64,000 nt of DNA from RYN-230 sp963782185 (lineage in GTDB: Bacteria > Actinomycetota > Actinomycetes > Streptosporangiales > Streptosporangiaceae), in contig CAWAJB010000031.1 in assembly GCA_963782185.1 (NCBI GenBank), forward strand, positions 124,001 through 188,000, in the 5' to 3' direction. Below the pieces are notes generated by a model, which was given only the letters and a program-made list of their open reading frames with translations, was not told where the DNA came from and ran no database searches. The first letter of the stretch is position 1, and each line of letters opens with the position of its first letter. Of this stretch, positions 34,451 to 43,650 are shown piece after piece. A program made the position numbers and the translations under genes.

Positions 34451-35296
34451 CTACCGGTGGTCGTGCGGTGAGCCATCTGACGGGTGGAACCCGCCATGCG
34501 ACACAGGCTCCGGGGCACCGGCGTAGGCACTGGCGATGGACGGCTGGCCATTCCTGGCCTCCATGCGGGACATACCTGAGGAAACGGACGAGTCGGGTCC
34601 GCTACCCATAGCCGGGAAGGCACCGCTGTCGGTCGCGCCCGCCTCCAGGTCACGCATCTGCCCTTCCAGGTACGCCTTCAGCCTGCTGCGGTACTCCCGC
34701 TCGAAGGCACGCAGGTCATCAACCCGGCGCTCCAGCTCTTCACGCTGCTGGACCAGGGAGCCCATGGCCTGGCGGTGGCGCTCCTGCGCGTCCCGCTCGA
34801 GGCTTTCCGCGCGGGCCCGGGCATCGCTGGTGATCTGCTCCGCCTGGCGGCGGGCCTTGCCCAGGATGTCGTCGGCCTCGCGGCGCGCCCGGCCGAGCGT
34901 CTCGTCGGCCTCGCGGCGCGCATCGGCGATCGCCTGGTCGGCAGTCTGCTGCGCGAGCGCCAGCACGCGAGCGGCCGTGTCCATGTTGTCCTCGGCCGGC
35001 GGCATGCCCATCATCGACGGCTCTGGCCTGCGCTCAGGCTCAGGGCGCGGCGGTTCGGGCGCCATCATTTCCGGAGCCGGGTCGGCGAGGGGCGAGCTGA
35101 GCGCGGACATCGGTACCTTGCCCCCCCGCAGGCTCTCGGCCAGCTTCGCCCGGAGCTCCTCGTTCTCCTGGATCAGCCGGTCGAGCTCAACCTCGACCTC
35201 GTCGAGGAAGGCGTCAACCTCTTCCTCGTCGTAGCCGGGCCTGAGCCTGGTGGTACTGAACTGCTTGTTTCGCACATCCGCGGGCGTCAGCGGCAT
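34451..35296 (-). CDS. divIVA: DivIVA/Wag31 polar growth protein
   Basis: Coiled-coil protein that marks curved membrane at poles and septa and directs apical wall growth in actinobacteria. The 281 residues start with the conserved membrane-binding MPLTPADVRNKQFSTTRLR followed by GYDEEEVDAFLDEVEVELDRL. A Pro-rich linker (residues 65-100) and a long coiled coil (105-215) follow, with repeats such as DARREADETLGRARREADDILGKA. The C-terminal tail is Gly/Ser-rich. The ATG follows GAGACGAG. It is the last gene of the division block before the frameshifted membrane gene. Confidence 0.96.
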   Translation of the reverse strand: MPLTPADVRNKQFSTTRLRPGYDEEEVDAFLDEVEVELDRLIQENEELRAKLAESLRGGKVPMSALSSPLADPAPEMMAPEPPRPEPERRPEPSMMGMPPAEDNMDTAARVLALAQQTADQAIADARREADETLGRARREADDILGKARRQAEQITSDARARAESLERDAQERHRQAMGSLVQQREELERRVDDLRAFEREYRSRLKAYLEGQMRDLEAGATDSGAFPAMGSGPDSSVSSGMSRMEARNGQPSIASAYAGAPEPVSHGGFHPSDGSPHDHR

Positions 35297-35345
35297 CTCG
35301 TCTCCTCGGCACGCTTGAACGGTGTTCCTGTCGGACGCTACCGGA

Positions 35346-35639
35346 TCAGAGCAGCCGCACGGCCTGCATCGCGAAAATGACCACGAAGAAGAGCACCATG
35401 AAGCTGAGATCCAGGGCCAGACTACCGATCCGGACCGTGGGTATGACGCGTCTTAGCAATCTCAGTGGAGGGTCGGTGGCAGTAAAGACCAGTTCGGCCA
35501 GGATCAGGACGATGCCCTTAGGCTGCCAGCGGTCCGGAGGTCGCGAGAAGGCCTGGATCCAGCTGAGGATCAGCCTCCCGATGAGAAGCACGAAGTAGAT
35601 CGTCAGCACGTAGAACAGAACGATCTTTACAATCCCCAC
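35346..35639 (-). CDS. YggT family membrane protein
   Basis: A 97-residue protein with two hydrophobic blocks: IVLFYVLTIYFVLLIGRLILSWI at residues 5-27 and LALDLSFMVLFFVVIFAMQAV near the C-terminus. Between them is TDPPLRLLRRVIPTVRIG, the YggT signature. The family sits between sepF and divIVA in most actinobacteria and may help place the division or growth machinery; the molecular role is not established. It starts at ATG 35639. Confidence 0.92.
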   Translation of the reverse strand: MGIVKIVLFYVLTIYFVLLIGRLILSWIQAFSRPPDRWQPKGIVLILAELVFTATDPPLRLLRRVIPTVRIGSLALDLSFMVLFFVVIFAMQAVRLL

Positions 35640-35745
35640 GTCCCTGCCCTGCCTTCACCGGCGCTGCCGTGACGGGCACCGGGATGGCTACCGCGGGTGC
35701 CACTGCCGCGTGCTCGCCACCGAGTGTGCCGGTACTCCTGAGTGC

Positions 35746-36273
35746 CTAACTCTGGTTGAAGAAGCCTCGCTCAGCTATCCGGGCCTTGTCCTCCGCCGTC
35801 ACCTCGACGTTGGCCGGGCACAACAGGAACACCCTGTTCGTCACGCGGTCGATACTCCCGTGCAGGCCGAAGATCAGGCCTGCGGCGAAGTCGACGAGCC
35901 GCTTGGCGTCGCTGTCGACCATCTCCGTCAGATTCATGATCACCGGAATGCCCTCGCGAAAGTGCTCTCCGATGGTACGGGCTTCATTGTACGTGCGCGG
36001 GTGCAAGGTGGTGATCCGGGCGAGATCGGTGGCATGGGACGGCCCGGGCACATAGGTACTGGCACTGGCCTGCGGGGCGGCGGGCGGAGCAGGGTCCGTC
36101 AGGAATTCGCCGCGGCCACGGGAGGCCGGCCGGTCGGCCTCCGGCTCAGGGGCCGCGGCCGGCTCACTGTAGTCTTCCTCGTACTCCTCATAGGAGTCAT
36201 AGGCCTCGTCATACCGCGGATCATCCTCGACGAGGCCGAGGTAGACCGCCATCTTGTGCATCGTGCCGGCCAT
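35746..36273 (-). CDS. sepF: SepF cell-division protein
   Basis: Tethers FtsZ to the membrane, the main Z-ring anchor in actinobacteria that lack FtsA. The 175 residues begin with MAGTMHKMAVYLGLVEDD, an amphipathic helix that binds membrane. An acidic Tyr-rich linker (EDDPRYDEAYDSYEEYEEDY) follows, then the globular core RTYNEARTIGEHFREGIPVIMNLTEMVDSDAKRLVDFAAGLIFGLHGSIDRVTNRVFLL. It is complete. No FtsA is seen in the window, consistent with SepF as anchor. The 47-bp gap to yggS suggests one transcript. Confidence 0.96.
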   Translation of the reverse strand: MAGTMHKMAVYLGLVEDDPRYDEAYDSYEEYEEDYSEPAAAPEPEADRPASRGRGEFLTDPAPPAAPQASASTYVPGPSHATDLARITTLHPRTYNEARTIGEHFREGIPVIMNLTEMVDSDAKRLVDFAAGLIFGLHGSIDRVTNRVFLLCPANVEVTAEDKARIAERGFFNQS

Positions 36274-36320
36274 CGGTCAGACCTCCGTCATCACTGTCAT
36301 GCGCCCCGGTGCGTCGGACA

Positions 36321-37046
36321 TTACCTGACGAAGCCCGGCCGACCGCCGAGCAACGCCGTACCGATCCGGACGTGTGTCGCGCCCGCGCTGATGGCGGCCT
36401 CCAGGTCACCGCTCATCCCGGCCGAGATCACGGTCGCCCCGGGGTGCGCCGCGCGCACCCCGGCGGCCATCTCGGCCAGCCCGCGGAAGGCGTCCAGCGG
36501 ATCGGCTCCCTGTGGCGCCACGGCCATCACTCCCCCTAGTTCCAGGCCCGCCTCACGGGCCACCGCGTCTGAGATCAGCGGCACGTCCGCCGCGACGACG
36601 CCCCCGCGGCCCGGGGCCCCGTCCAGGCTGACCTGGACCAGGCAGGTCAGGGTGCGGCGGGCTTTCCGGGCTGCCGCGCCCAGGGCGGTGACCAGCCGGG
36701 GCCGGTCCACCGAGTGGATCATGTCCGCGTACCGCACCACGCTGCTGACCTTGTTGGTCTGCAGTTGCCCGACGAAGTGCCAGGTGAGGCGGTCACGCAG
36801 GTCCGCGCACTCGGCGGCCTTCGGGGCCGCTTCCTGGTCCCGGTTCTCCCCCACGTCCCGCACGCCCAGCGAGCTCAGCACCCGGATATCGCTGGCCGGG
36901 AAGGTCTTGGTGACGGCGATCAGGGTGACGTCATCCGGCCGCCCGGCCGCCTGGCAGGCCGCGCTGATCCGTGTCCGGACCTGGGCGAGCGACGCGGCTA
37001 CCTCGGCGGCCCGGTCACGGCCCGGTCCGCCCGGCGGGCCTGTCAC
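36321..37046 (-). CDS. YggS/PLPBP pyridoxal-phosphate homeostasis protein
   Basis: PLP-binding single-barrel protein without known enzyme activity, which buffers vitamin B6. The 241 residues include VTLIAVTKTFPASDIRVLSSLG with the PLP lysine, DVGENRDQEAAPKA, WHFVGQLQTNK, IHSVDR, and SAGMSGDLEAAISAGATHVRIGTALLG at the phosphate end. The GTG at 37046 (VTGPPGGPGRDRAAEV) is chosen because it lies just 16 bp after the ftsZ stop. In many relatives pgeF lies between ftsZ and this gene; here there is no room for it. Confidence 0.93.
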   Translation of the reverse strand: MTGPPGGPGRDRAAEVAASLAQVRTRISAACQAAGRPDDVTLIAVTKTFPASDIRVLSSLGVRDVGENRDQEAAPKAAECADLRDRLTWHFVGQLQTNKVSSVVRYADMIHSVDRPRLVTALGAAARKARRTLTCLVQVSLDGAPGRGGVVAADVPLISDAVAREAGLELGGVMAVAPQGADPLDAFRGLAEMAAGVRAAHPGATVISAGMSGDLEAAISAGATHVRIGTALLGGRPGFVR

Positions 37047-37062
37047 CAGGTCCGGCCGGTCA

Positions 37063-38433
37063 CTACTTGAGGAAGTCGGGGACGTCGAGTTCGTCATCCT
37101 CTTCGAACACCACCGAGCGGCGCCGGGTGGTCGCCGCGTCGAAGACCCGGGCCGCTGCGGCGGTGTCCGGCCGCGGCGCAGGCGCGGCCGGGGCGGCGTC
37201 GGCCGGTCGGGGCGCGGGCACGGGGTCGATCCCGCTCTCCTCGGCCACCGGGGCCGCGGGCGCCCCGGAATCCGCGGTGCCGGACCTGACGCTCCCGGTG
37301 CTTCCGGCGGGCACGGGCTCCGGCTCCGGGTCACTGACGGTCTCGGACGGGGCGGCCCACACGTCGGCGGGCACCGGGGGAGCCGGCACCGCCGGAGCCC
37401 GGTAGGTATCGGCGGCGGGCCCCGGGGCCGGGGCGGGATCCGCGGCGAAACTGGACGCCACCCGGGCCGACCGCGGCCGGCGGGTGCCGCCCTCGTCGAA
37501 CCCGGCCGCGATGACCGTGACCCGGACCTCATCGCCGAGGGCGTCGTCGATGACCGCGCCGAAAATGATGTTGGCTTCCGGTGCCGCGGAGTTGGACACG
37601 AGCTGGGCTGCTTCGTTGATCTCAAAAAGGCCGAGGTCGGAACCGCCCTGGATGGACAGCAGGACACCATGGGCCCCGTCGATGCTCGCCTCGAGCAGCG
37701 GGCTGGAGATGGCCATCTCAGCGGCCGCGACGCTGCGGTCGTCGCCACGGGACGAGCCGATTCCCATGAGCGCCGAGCCCGCCCCGGACATGACCGATTT
37801 CACGTCGGCGAAGTCCAGGTTGATCAGGCCGGGCGTGGTGATCAGGTCGGTAATTCCCTGGACACCTGAGAGCAGCACCTGGTCGGCTGCCTTGAACGCG
37901 TCCAGCACGCTGACGTGCCGGTCCGAGATGGACAGCAGCCGGTCGTTCGGGATGACGATCAAGGTGTCAACCTCGTTGCGCAGCCGCTCAATCCCCAGCT
38001 CCGCCTGGGAGGCCCGGCGCTTGCCCTCAAAGCCGAACGGCCGGGTGACCACGCCAATGGTCAGCGCCCCCAGTGACCGGGCCACGTTGGCGACGATCGG
38101 CGCCCCGCCGGTCCCGGTCCCGCCACCCTCTCCCGCGGTGACGAAGACCATGTCGGCCCCCTTGAGGACCTCCTCGATCTCCTCCCGGTGATCTTCCGCC
38201 GCGTGTGCCCCGACTTCAGGATTGGCCCCGGCGCCGAGGCCCCGGGTGAGTTCCCGGCCGACGTCCAGTTTCACGTCGGCATCGCTCATCAGGAGCGCCT
38301 GCGCGTCGGTGTTGATCGCGATGAACTCAACGCCTTTGAGCCCCTCTTCGATCATCCGGTTCACGGCGTTGACGCCGCCCCCACCGATACCGACGACCTT
38401 GATGACCGCCAAATAGTTCTGCGGTGCTGCCAC
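37063..38433 (-). CDS. ftsZ: Cell division protein FtsZ
   Basis: Tubulin-like GTPase that forms the Z ring; 456 aa. Seen: IKVVGIGGGGVNAVNRMIEEGL, FIAINTDAQAL, the GTP signature GGGTGTGGAP, NEVDTLIVIPNDRLL, the T7 loop region GLINLDFADVKSVM, and the C-terminal peptide DDELDVPDFLK that binds SepF and FtsW. A Pro/Ala-rich linker of about 110 residues joins core and tail. The GTG at 38433 gives the family start MAAPQNYLAVIKVVG, preceded by GGAAAGG. An upstream in-frame ATG (38700) would add 89 atypical residues across the promoter region and is rejected. Confidence 0.97.
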   Translation of the reverse strand: MAAPQNYLAVIKVVGIGGGGVNAVNRMIEEGLKGVEFIAINTDAQALLMSDADVKLDVGRELTRGLGAGANPEVGAHAAEDHREEIEEVLKGADMVFVTAGEGGGTGTGGAPIVANVARSLGALTIGVVTRPFGFEGKRRASQAELGIERLRNEVDTLIVIPNDRLLSISDRHVSVLDAFKAADQVLLSGVQGITDLITTPGLINLDFADVKSVMSGAGSALMGIGSSRGDDRSVAAAEMAISSPLLEASIDGAHGVLLSIQGGSDLGLFEINEAAQLVSNSAAPEANIIFGAVIDDALGDEVRVTVIAAGFDEGGTRRPRSARVASSFAADPAPAPGPAADTYRAPAVPAPPVPADVWAAPSETVSDPEPEPVPAGSTGSVRSGTADSGAPAAPVAEESGIDPVPAPRPADAAPAAPAPRPDTAAAARVFDAATTRRRSVVFEEDDELDVPDFLK

Positions 38434-38760
38434 GAGGAGGGCCCTTTCCGCTCGTTTGCTTCTCTCGTCTTCCTGCCCACTATTTTTACTGCCGGAGGAA
38501 GTGCCCTTTGCGGGTCCGTCCCCTGAAAGCCACCGCCGCAGCCAGTGCTTCAGCCACTTGCCGAATTGCTCCCCCAATTGCATCGGCCGGCACGCTCCGT
38601 GATTTTCAGGGAGGTCAACCCTAACCTTCAAGTTGAGATTTACAGTTATGTCATCCTGCCGATTGATACGGACAGTAGGGTTGGACGGGGGCAGGGTCAA
38701 CTAGCCACGCGCAAAGCGGGCCGGCGTGTCGCCGACCGCCCGCATATGCCTGGCTGCCAT
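38434..38760 (-). promoter_or_regulatory. ftsQ-ftsZ intergenic region with an ftsZ promoter
   Basis: 327 bp without a gene. On the minus strand TTGACC (38700-38695) and TACTGT (38677-38672), 17 bp apart, form a good housekeeping-type promoter, giving a leader of about 230 nt. A second TTGACC lies near 38614-38619, in the AACTTGAAGGTTAGGGTTGACC-like tract that is A/T-rich for this genome. Streptomyces ftsZ likewise has promoters in this gap. No other feature is seen. Confidence 0.6.
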
Positions 38761-39567
38761 TCACCCGCCGGTCACCGCCGTCCCCGGGGCGCTCACGTCG
38801 TAAGTCCGCGCATGCGTTCGCATGAGCAGCGCCAGTTCCCTGGCCTTCGCGGCCGGCCGGTCTGTCCCGCCCCACACCACCGTGATCCCGCGGGACAGCC
38901 CGAGAGTCACCTCCGACGCGCTCGGCGCCTGCACGCTGATCACAGTCCGGGCCAGGTACCGCGGCAGCTCATGAAGGACCGTCGCGGCGGCGTAGACCGC
39001 CGGGCTGCCGCGCAGCGCCGGCACGGACACCGGCCCGGACACCGGCCCGGTCCCCGCCTCGAGCAGGGGCAGGCCGGGCGGGCGGCGCGCCGATGGCTCC
39101 ACGGGGACGCCGTATTTGTCGATGAGCTGGTAACCACTCCCGGCCCACACGGCCAGGGCAGGTGTCCTCTCGGTGACGGCGATCGTGATCCCGTCCGGCC
39201 AGTCGCGGCTGACACGCGCGGTCTGGACCTGGCGGATCTGCTCGACCCGGTCGGCGACGACGCCACTGTTCACCCTGATCAGCGGCAGCCCGGGAGGGAT
39301 GGCCGCGGCCGACCGGACCTCGGCCCCGGTGACCAGGTGCGTGCCCGTGACCTGGACCGAGCGGACCACGAAGAACCGCGAGTCGAGCAGGGCCCAGGCC
39401 ACGCCGGCCACGATGGCCACCGCGGCCAGGGCGAAGAAGGCTGCCCGCCAGGGCTGGCGCCCGGGCCTCCGGCCGGGCCAGCGGCCGCCAGCCGGTCCCA
39501 GGCCGCCGGGATCCCCGGCTGGCCGGTCGCGGCCCCCCTGCGTGACGTCCCCGGCCTGACTGGTCAT
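38761..39567 (-). CDS. ftsQ: Cell division protein FtsQ
   Basis: Bitopic divisome protein that links FtsL/DivIC to later components. It has 268 residues: a Gly/Arg/Pro-rich cytoplasmic start, one helix (about 43-62, AAFFALAAVAIVAGVAWALL), then the POTRA domain FFVVRSVQVTGTHLVTGAEVRSAAAIPPGLPLIRVN and the beta domain with RVSRDWPDGITIAVTERTPALAVW. The ATG overlaps the murC stop as ATGA. The family order murC-ftsQ-ftsZ is kept. Confidence 0.94.
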   Translation of the reverse strand: MTSQAGDVTQGGRDRPAGDPGGLGPAGGRWPGRRPGRQPWRAAFFALAAVAIVAGVAWALLDSRFFVVRSVQVTGTHLVTGAEVRSAAAIPPGLPLIRVNSGVVADRVEQIRQVQTARVSRDWPDGITIAVTERTPALAVWAGSGYQLIDKYGVPVEPSARRPPGLPLLEAGTGPVSGPVSVPALRGSPAVYAAATVLHELPRYLARTVISVQAPSASEVTLGLSRGITVVWGGTDRPAAKARELALLMRTHARTYDVSAPGTAVTGG

Positions 39568-41000
39568 CCAGCCGACCCCCCGCGGGCGCGGAGCGCGTCG
39601 AGAACAGGCTGCCCCAGCGCGGTGACGTCGCCTGCGCCCATGGTCAGCACCAGGTCACCGGGCTTCGCGGTGGCCGCCACGGCGCCCGGCACAGCCCCGC
39701 GGTCGGGCAGGAAATGGGCCCCGCCCCCCGGCACGGCCACGGCGACCAGCTCGCCGGTGACGCCCGGTTCCGGATCCTCGCGGGCGGGATAGACATCCAG
39801 CACGAAGGCCTCGTCGGCCCGGCCGAGAGCCGCGCCGAGCTCGGCCGCGAAGATGCGGGTCCGGCTGAACAGGTGCGGCTGGAAGATGGCGATCACCCGC
39901 CCCCCGTCCGCGATATCCCGGGCCGCCGCGAGGTCGGCGGCCAGCTCGGTGGGATGGTGCGCGTAGCTGTCCAGCACCCGCACTCCATCGGCCTCGCCCT
40001 TGAGTTCCAGGCGGCGCCGCGCGCCGCGGTAGGCGGCCAGCCCGCGGGTCACAGCGTCCGCCGGGAAACCGAGTTCCAGGCATGTCGCCAGCACCGCAGT
40101 GGCGTTGAGGGCATTGTGCCGGCCGGGGACACGCAGCGGCACCTGCGCAGTGACCTCAGCCCCCTGCGCAGGCGGCCCGGCGCTCACCTCGAAGCCGACC
40201 GTCATGCCACGAGGCACCACGGCGCCGATCCGGTAGTCCGCGTCCGCCGACTCGCCATAAGTCCGGACGCGCAGCGGGAGATCCCGGGCCGCCCCGGCCA
40301 GGGCCCGGGCGCCCCGGTCATCAGCGCAGGCGACCAGCAGCCCGCCGGTGGTGATACGCCCGGCGAACGCGGCGAACGCGGCCTCGATCTCGGCCAGGCC
40401 GGCGTAGTTGTCCAGATGATCCGCTTCCACGCAGGTGACGATCGCCGCCTCGGGCGAGAGCATGAGAAACGAGCCGTCGCTCTCATCGGCCTCGGCCACG
40501 AACAGCTCGCCGCTGCCCTCGTCCGCGCCGAGGCCGGTCTCGGTCAGGATGCCGCCGATCACGTAGGACGGGTCTGCCCCGCAGTCCCGCAGCACGGTGG
40601 TCAGCATGGACGTGGTCGTGGTCTTGCCGTGTGTGCCGGCCACCGCCACCGTCCGCCGGCCCAGCATCACCGAGGCCAGCGCGGCCGCGCGGTGGAGCAC
40701 CCGCAGCCCGCCGTGGCGCGCGGCCAGCAGCTCGGGATTGTCCGGCCGGATCGCGGTGGACACCACCAGCGTGTCCGCCCCCGCGACGTTCGCGGCGTCG
40801 TGCCCGACCCGGATGTCCGCGCCGAGCACGGCCAGCTCGTCGAGCAGCGCCGACCCGGCTGCGTCGCTCCCGGACACGCGAACCCCCCGGGCCAGCATGA
40901 TCCGGGCGATCCCGGACATGCCGGCCCCGCCGATGCCGGTGAAGTGCACCCGGCCGAGCTGCCCGACCGGGACCGGCTCCACCGGGGTTACCAGGCCCAT
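39564..41000 (-). CDS. murC: UDP-N-acetylmuramate-L-alanine ligase
   Basis: Adds L-alanine to UDP-MurNAc, the first ATP-dependent step of the stem peptide. The 478 residues show VHFTGIGGAGMSGIAR (UDP binding), VAVAGTHGKTTTTSMLT (P-loop), FVAEADESDGSF, VTCVEADHLDNY, the central VPGRHNALNATAV, and DSYAHHPTELAADL. The ATG at 41000 (MGLVTPVEPVPVGQLGRVHFTG) is chosen over upstream starts that add 60 Ala/Pro-rich residues; GAGGATGG precedes it. Confidence 0.96.
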   Translation of the reverse strand: MGLVTPVEPVPVGQLGRVHFTGIGGAGMSGIARIMLARGVRVSGSDAAGSALLDELAVLGADIRVGHDAANVAGADTLVVSTAIRPDNPELLAARHGGLRVLHRAAALASVMLGRRTVAVAGTHGKTTTTSMLTTVLRDCGADPSYVIGGILTETGLGADEGSGELFVAEADESDGSFLMLSPEAAIVTCVEADHLDNYAGLAEIEAAFAAFAGRITTGGLLVACADDRGARALAGAARDLPLRVRTYGESADADYRIGAVVPRGMTVGFEVSAGPPAQGAEVTAQVPLRVPGRHNALNATAVLATCLELGFPADAVTRGLAAYRGARRRLELKGEADGVRVLDSYAHHPTELAADLAAARDIADGGRVIAIFQPHLFSRTRIFAAELGAALGRADEAFVLDVYPAREDPEPGVTGELVAVAVPGGGAHFLPDRGAVPGAVAATAKPGDLVLTMGAGDVTALGQPVLDALRARGGSAG

Positions 41001-41025
41001 CGCGCCATCCTCATCCGCTGGTGGT

Positions 41026-42207
41026 TCACGCCCTGCGCCTCCCCCGGCTGGCGCCGTCCCGGCTGGCGCTGGCCCGGCTGCCGCTGGCGTGGCCCGTGCC
41101 GCCCCGGCCGCGGGACCGGTTGTGGGCCCGGTCCCGGACGATGCTGAGGACCTCAGCCGCCAGCCTCGTGTCGGTGTCACGATGGCCTATCGCCGACGCC
41201 GCCTGCGACATGGCCGCCACGAGCTGCGCGTCGACCAGGATGGGCAGCAGGTCGGAGCGGATCCACTCGGGGCTCAGCTCCGCGTCCGCGATGATCAGCC
41301 CGCCGCCGGCCGCTTCGATCGGCACCGCGTTGAGGCGCTGCTCGCCGTTGCCGTGCGGCAGCGGCACGTAGGCCGCGGGCAGGCCCACCGCCGTGAGTTC
41401 CGCGCAGGTCATCGCGCCGCTGCGGCAGATCGCGAAGTCGGCCGCCGCGTAGGCCAGGTCCATCCGGTCCACGTACGGCAGCGTGATGTACGGCGGCCCC
41501 GCGACGGGCAGCCGGACGTCGATGTCGCTGCGCGGGCCGAGAATGTGCAGCACCTGGATCCCGGCCGCACGGATCGAGTCGGCCGCGTCGAGGACCGCGT
41601 AGTTCAGCGAGCGGGCGCCCTGCGAGCCGCCGGTGACCAGCAGCACCGGCAGGTCCGGCCGGAGCCCGAAGTGCGCCCGGGCCTTGTCCGCCAGGGCCAG
41701 CCGGTCCAGGCTGGCGATCTCGTGGCGGAGCGGGATCCCGATATAGCTGGCGTGCGGGAGCTTGGTGTCAGGCTGGCCGGTGAACACGTGCGTGGTGAAC
41801 CGGGCGCCGATCCGGTTGGCCAGCCCGGGCCGGGCGTTGGCCTCGTGCACCACGATCGGCACGTGGTGGCGCCGTGCGGCCAGGTAACCGGGGGTGGCTA
41901 CGTAGCCGCCGAACCCCACCAGCACGTCCGCGCGGGCCTGCTCCAGCACCCGCGCCGCGGCCCCCACCGAGGCGCTGAGCCGGCCGGGCACCCCGAGCAG
42001 CTGGGGGGTCAGCTGGCGGGGCAGCGGGACCGGCGGGATCAGCGCCAGTTCGTAGCCGCGCAACGGAACCAGCCTGGTCTCCAGGCCGCGCTCGGTCCCC
42101 AGGCACACGATGCTGAGCTGCGGGTCAGCCCGGCGCAGCGCATCGGCGAGGGCGAGCGCAGGCTCGATATGGCCCGCGGTCCCCCCGCCCGCGAGTACGA
42201 CGCTCAT
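41026..42207 (-). CDS. murG: Lipid II synthase MurG
   Basis: Membrane-associated glycosyltransferase that adds GlcNAc to lipid I. The 393 residues include LAGGGTAGHIEPALALADAL, VGFGGYVATPGYLAA, VVHEANARPGLANR, VTGGSQGARSLNYAV, YVDRMDLAYAAADFAICRSGAMTCAEL, and LPHGNGEQRLNAVP of the nucleotide-sugar site. The C-terminal 35 residues are an Arg/Ser/Gly-rich tail (RGRGGTGHASGSRASAS) not needed for the fold. It starts 18 bp after the ftsW stop. Confidence 0.96.
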   Translation of the reverse strand: MSVVLAGGGTAGHIEPALALADALRRADPQLSIVCLGTERGLETRLVPLRGYELALIPPVPLPRQLTPQLLGVPGRLSASVGAAARVLEQARADVLVGFGGYVATPGYLAARRHHVPIVVHEANARPGLANRIGARFTTHVFTGQPDTKLPHASYIGIPLRHEIASLDRLALADKARAHFGLRPDLPVLLVTGGSQGARSLNYAVLDAADSIRAAGIQVLHILGPRSDIDVRLPVAGPPYITLPYVDRMDLAYAAADFAICRSGAMTCAELTAVGLPAAYVPLPHGNGEQRLNAVPIEAAGGGLIIADAELSPEWIRSDLLPILVDAQLVAAMSQAASAIGHRDTDTRLAAEVLSIVRDRAHNRSRGRGGTGHASGSRASASRDGASRGRRRA

Positions 42208-42225
42208 CGCCCGGTACTCCCTTTC

Positions 42226-43569
42226 TCACCGACGGCGCCCGGGCGCGGCTGGCTTCTCCCGCCGGCCGGCCAGGCCCAGCCAGCTTAGGACGCGGAGCGG
42301 CACGCCGGGGCCAGCCTCGGCAAGGGCCTGGCTCGCCCCCGGCTCCCGTTTCGCGAACGACATCAGCATGCCCAGCGCCACCATGGTCACGAGCAGCGAG
42401 GACAGCCCCTCGGAGATCAGCGGCAGGGGCACCCCGGTGATGGGCAGCAGGCCGAGAACCGCGCCCATGTTCACCACCGCCTGGACCACGATCCAGGCGG
42501 TCGCCGCCCCGGCGGCCAGCCGCATGAACGTGTCCTGCACCCGCCGGGCGATCCGCAGCCCGGCGTAGGCCAGGCCGCCGTAGAGGAACGTCACGCACAG
42601 CGTGCCGATCAGGCCAAGCTCCTCCCCGAGGATCGCGAAGATGAAGTCGGTGGTCGATTCCGGGACCCAGCCCCACTTCTCCCGGCTGGCGCCCAGGCCC
42701 ACGCCGAACCAGCCACCCGAGCCCACCGCCCATTTTCCCTGGATGCTCTGCTGGTTCGGGCCGACGGGGCTGCCCGCCGGGCCCAGGTAGCCGGTCAGCC
42801 GCTTCAGCCGGTACGGCGCGACGACGACCATGAGCAGCAGCGCGAGGCCGATGATGGCCAGGACCCCGAGGAAGACCCGGCCGGGGGTTCCGATGATCCA
42901 CAGCAGCGCCAGGAAGATGATCAGCAGGACGAACGTGGTGCCGAGGTCGTCGCCGAGCATCACCAGCATGGCGAGGATCCCGACCCCGGGCAGGAGCGGG
43001 ATGAGCAGCTGCCGCCAGTCGTCCAGCTGGCTGAGCTTCTCCTTGCGGGCCAGCAGGTCCGCCCCCCACAGCAGGAACGCGAACTTGGCCAGCTCGGACG
43101 GCTGGAACTGGATACCACCGAGCTGGATCCAGCGTGCCGCGCCACCGCTGTACGCGGGCGGCGGGAGAACCAGGACGACGACCAGGCCGAGGAGGGATAC
43201 GAACATCAGCGGGTAGGCCGCGGCCCGGAACCGCGAGGGCGAGCACTTGGCCGCCAGCCACATGCAGGGCAGCCCGATCAGCACCCCGAACAGCTGGTGC
43301 TGCAGGCCGGACCAGGGCGAGATGCCCTGCATGAGCCCGTACGCGGATGAAGTGGACAAGACCATGACCAGGCCCAGAGCCAGGAGCAGCGTGGTGATGC
43401 CGAAAACCAGGTAGAAGGAGGTAAGTGGCCGGTCCAGGAAGGCGAGCCGGGCCGACACCCGGTCCCGCGCGGACTCACCCCATGACCCCGCGCCGTGCTG
43501 TCCCTCCGCGCCGCCGTACCCGGCGCCGCCCCCTCCCTGGTGGGACTCCGCCGACACCTCTGAGACCAT
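42226..43569 (-). CDS. ftsW: SEDS glycosyltransferase FtsW
   Basis: Polymerises lipid II at the septum together with the class B PBP FtsI. The 447-residue membrane protein has about ten helices. Family blocks seen: ARWIQLGGIQFQPSELAKFA, GDDLGTTFVLLIIFLALLWI, WGWVPESTTDFIFAILGEELGLIG, and NMGAVLGLLPITGVPLPLISEGLSSLLVTM. It begins with a Gly-rich cytoplasmic segment of 35 residues. Upstream, murD, which usually separates mraY from ftsW, is missing: only 158 bp lie between them. Confidence 0.95.
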   Translation of the reverse strand: MVSEVSAESHQGGGGAGYGGAEGQHGAGSWGESARDRVSARLAFLDRPLTSFYLVFGITTLLLALGLVMVLSTSSAYGLMQGISPWSGLQHQLFGVLIGLPCMWLAAKCSPSRFRAAAYPLMFVSLLGLVVVLVLPPPAYSGGAARWIQLGGIQFQPSELAKFAFLLWGADLLARKEKLSQLDDWRQLLIPLLPGVGILAMLVMLGDDLGTTFVLLIIFLALLWIIGTPGRVFLGVLAIIGLALLLMVVVAPYRLKRLTGYLGPAGSPVGPNQQSIQGKWAVGSGGWFGVGLGASREKWGWVPESTTDFIFAILGEELGLIGTLCVTFLYGGLAYAGLRIARRVQDTFMRLAAGAATAWIVVQAVVNMGAVLGLLPITGVPLPLISEGLSSLLVTMVALGMLMSFAKREPGASQALAEAGPGVPLRVLSWLGLAGRREKPAAPGRRR

Positions 43570-43636
43570 TCCCCAAGTCTCGGTCCCCGGGGCCGCCGGG
43601 CCGGGGACATCTGGCGCGTGTCGCTGGTATTAGTCC

Positions 43637-43650
43637 GGGGGGCGACCCCC
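43637..43650. repeat. Short hairpin in the mraY-ftsW gap
   Basis: GGGGG-GCGA-CCCCC lies within the 158-bp gap where murD is expected. Stem, tetraloop style and flanking C-runs (CTTGCCCCCCGCC) resemble the hairpins of the hisF insert. The remaining gap sequence shows no remnant of murD. Confidence 0.45.

Noticed and set aside
38434..38700. N-terminal 89-residue extension of FtsZ
   Set aside because: It covers the ftsZ promoter and leader; the family start is the GTG at 38433.
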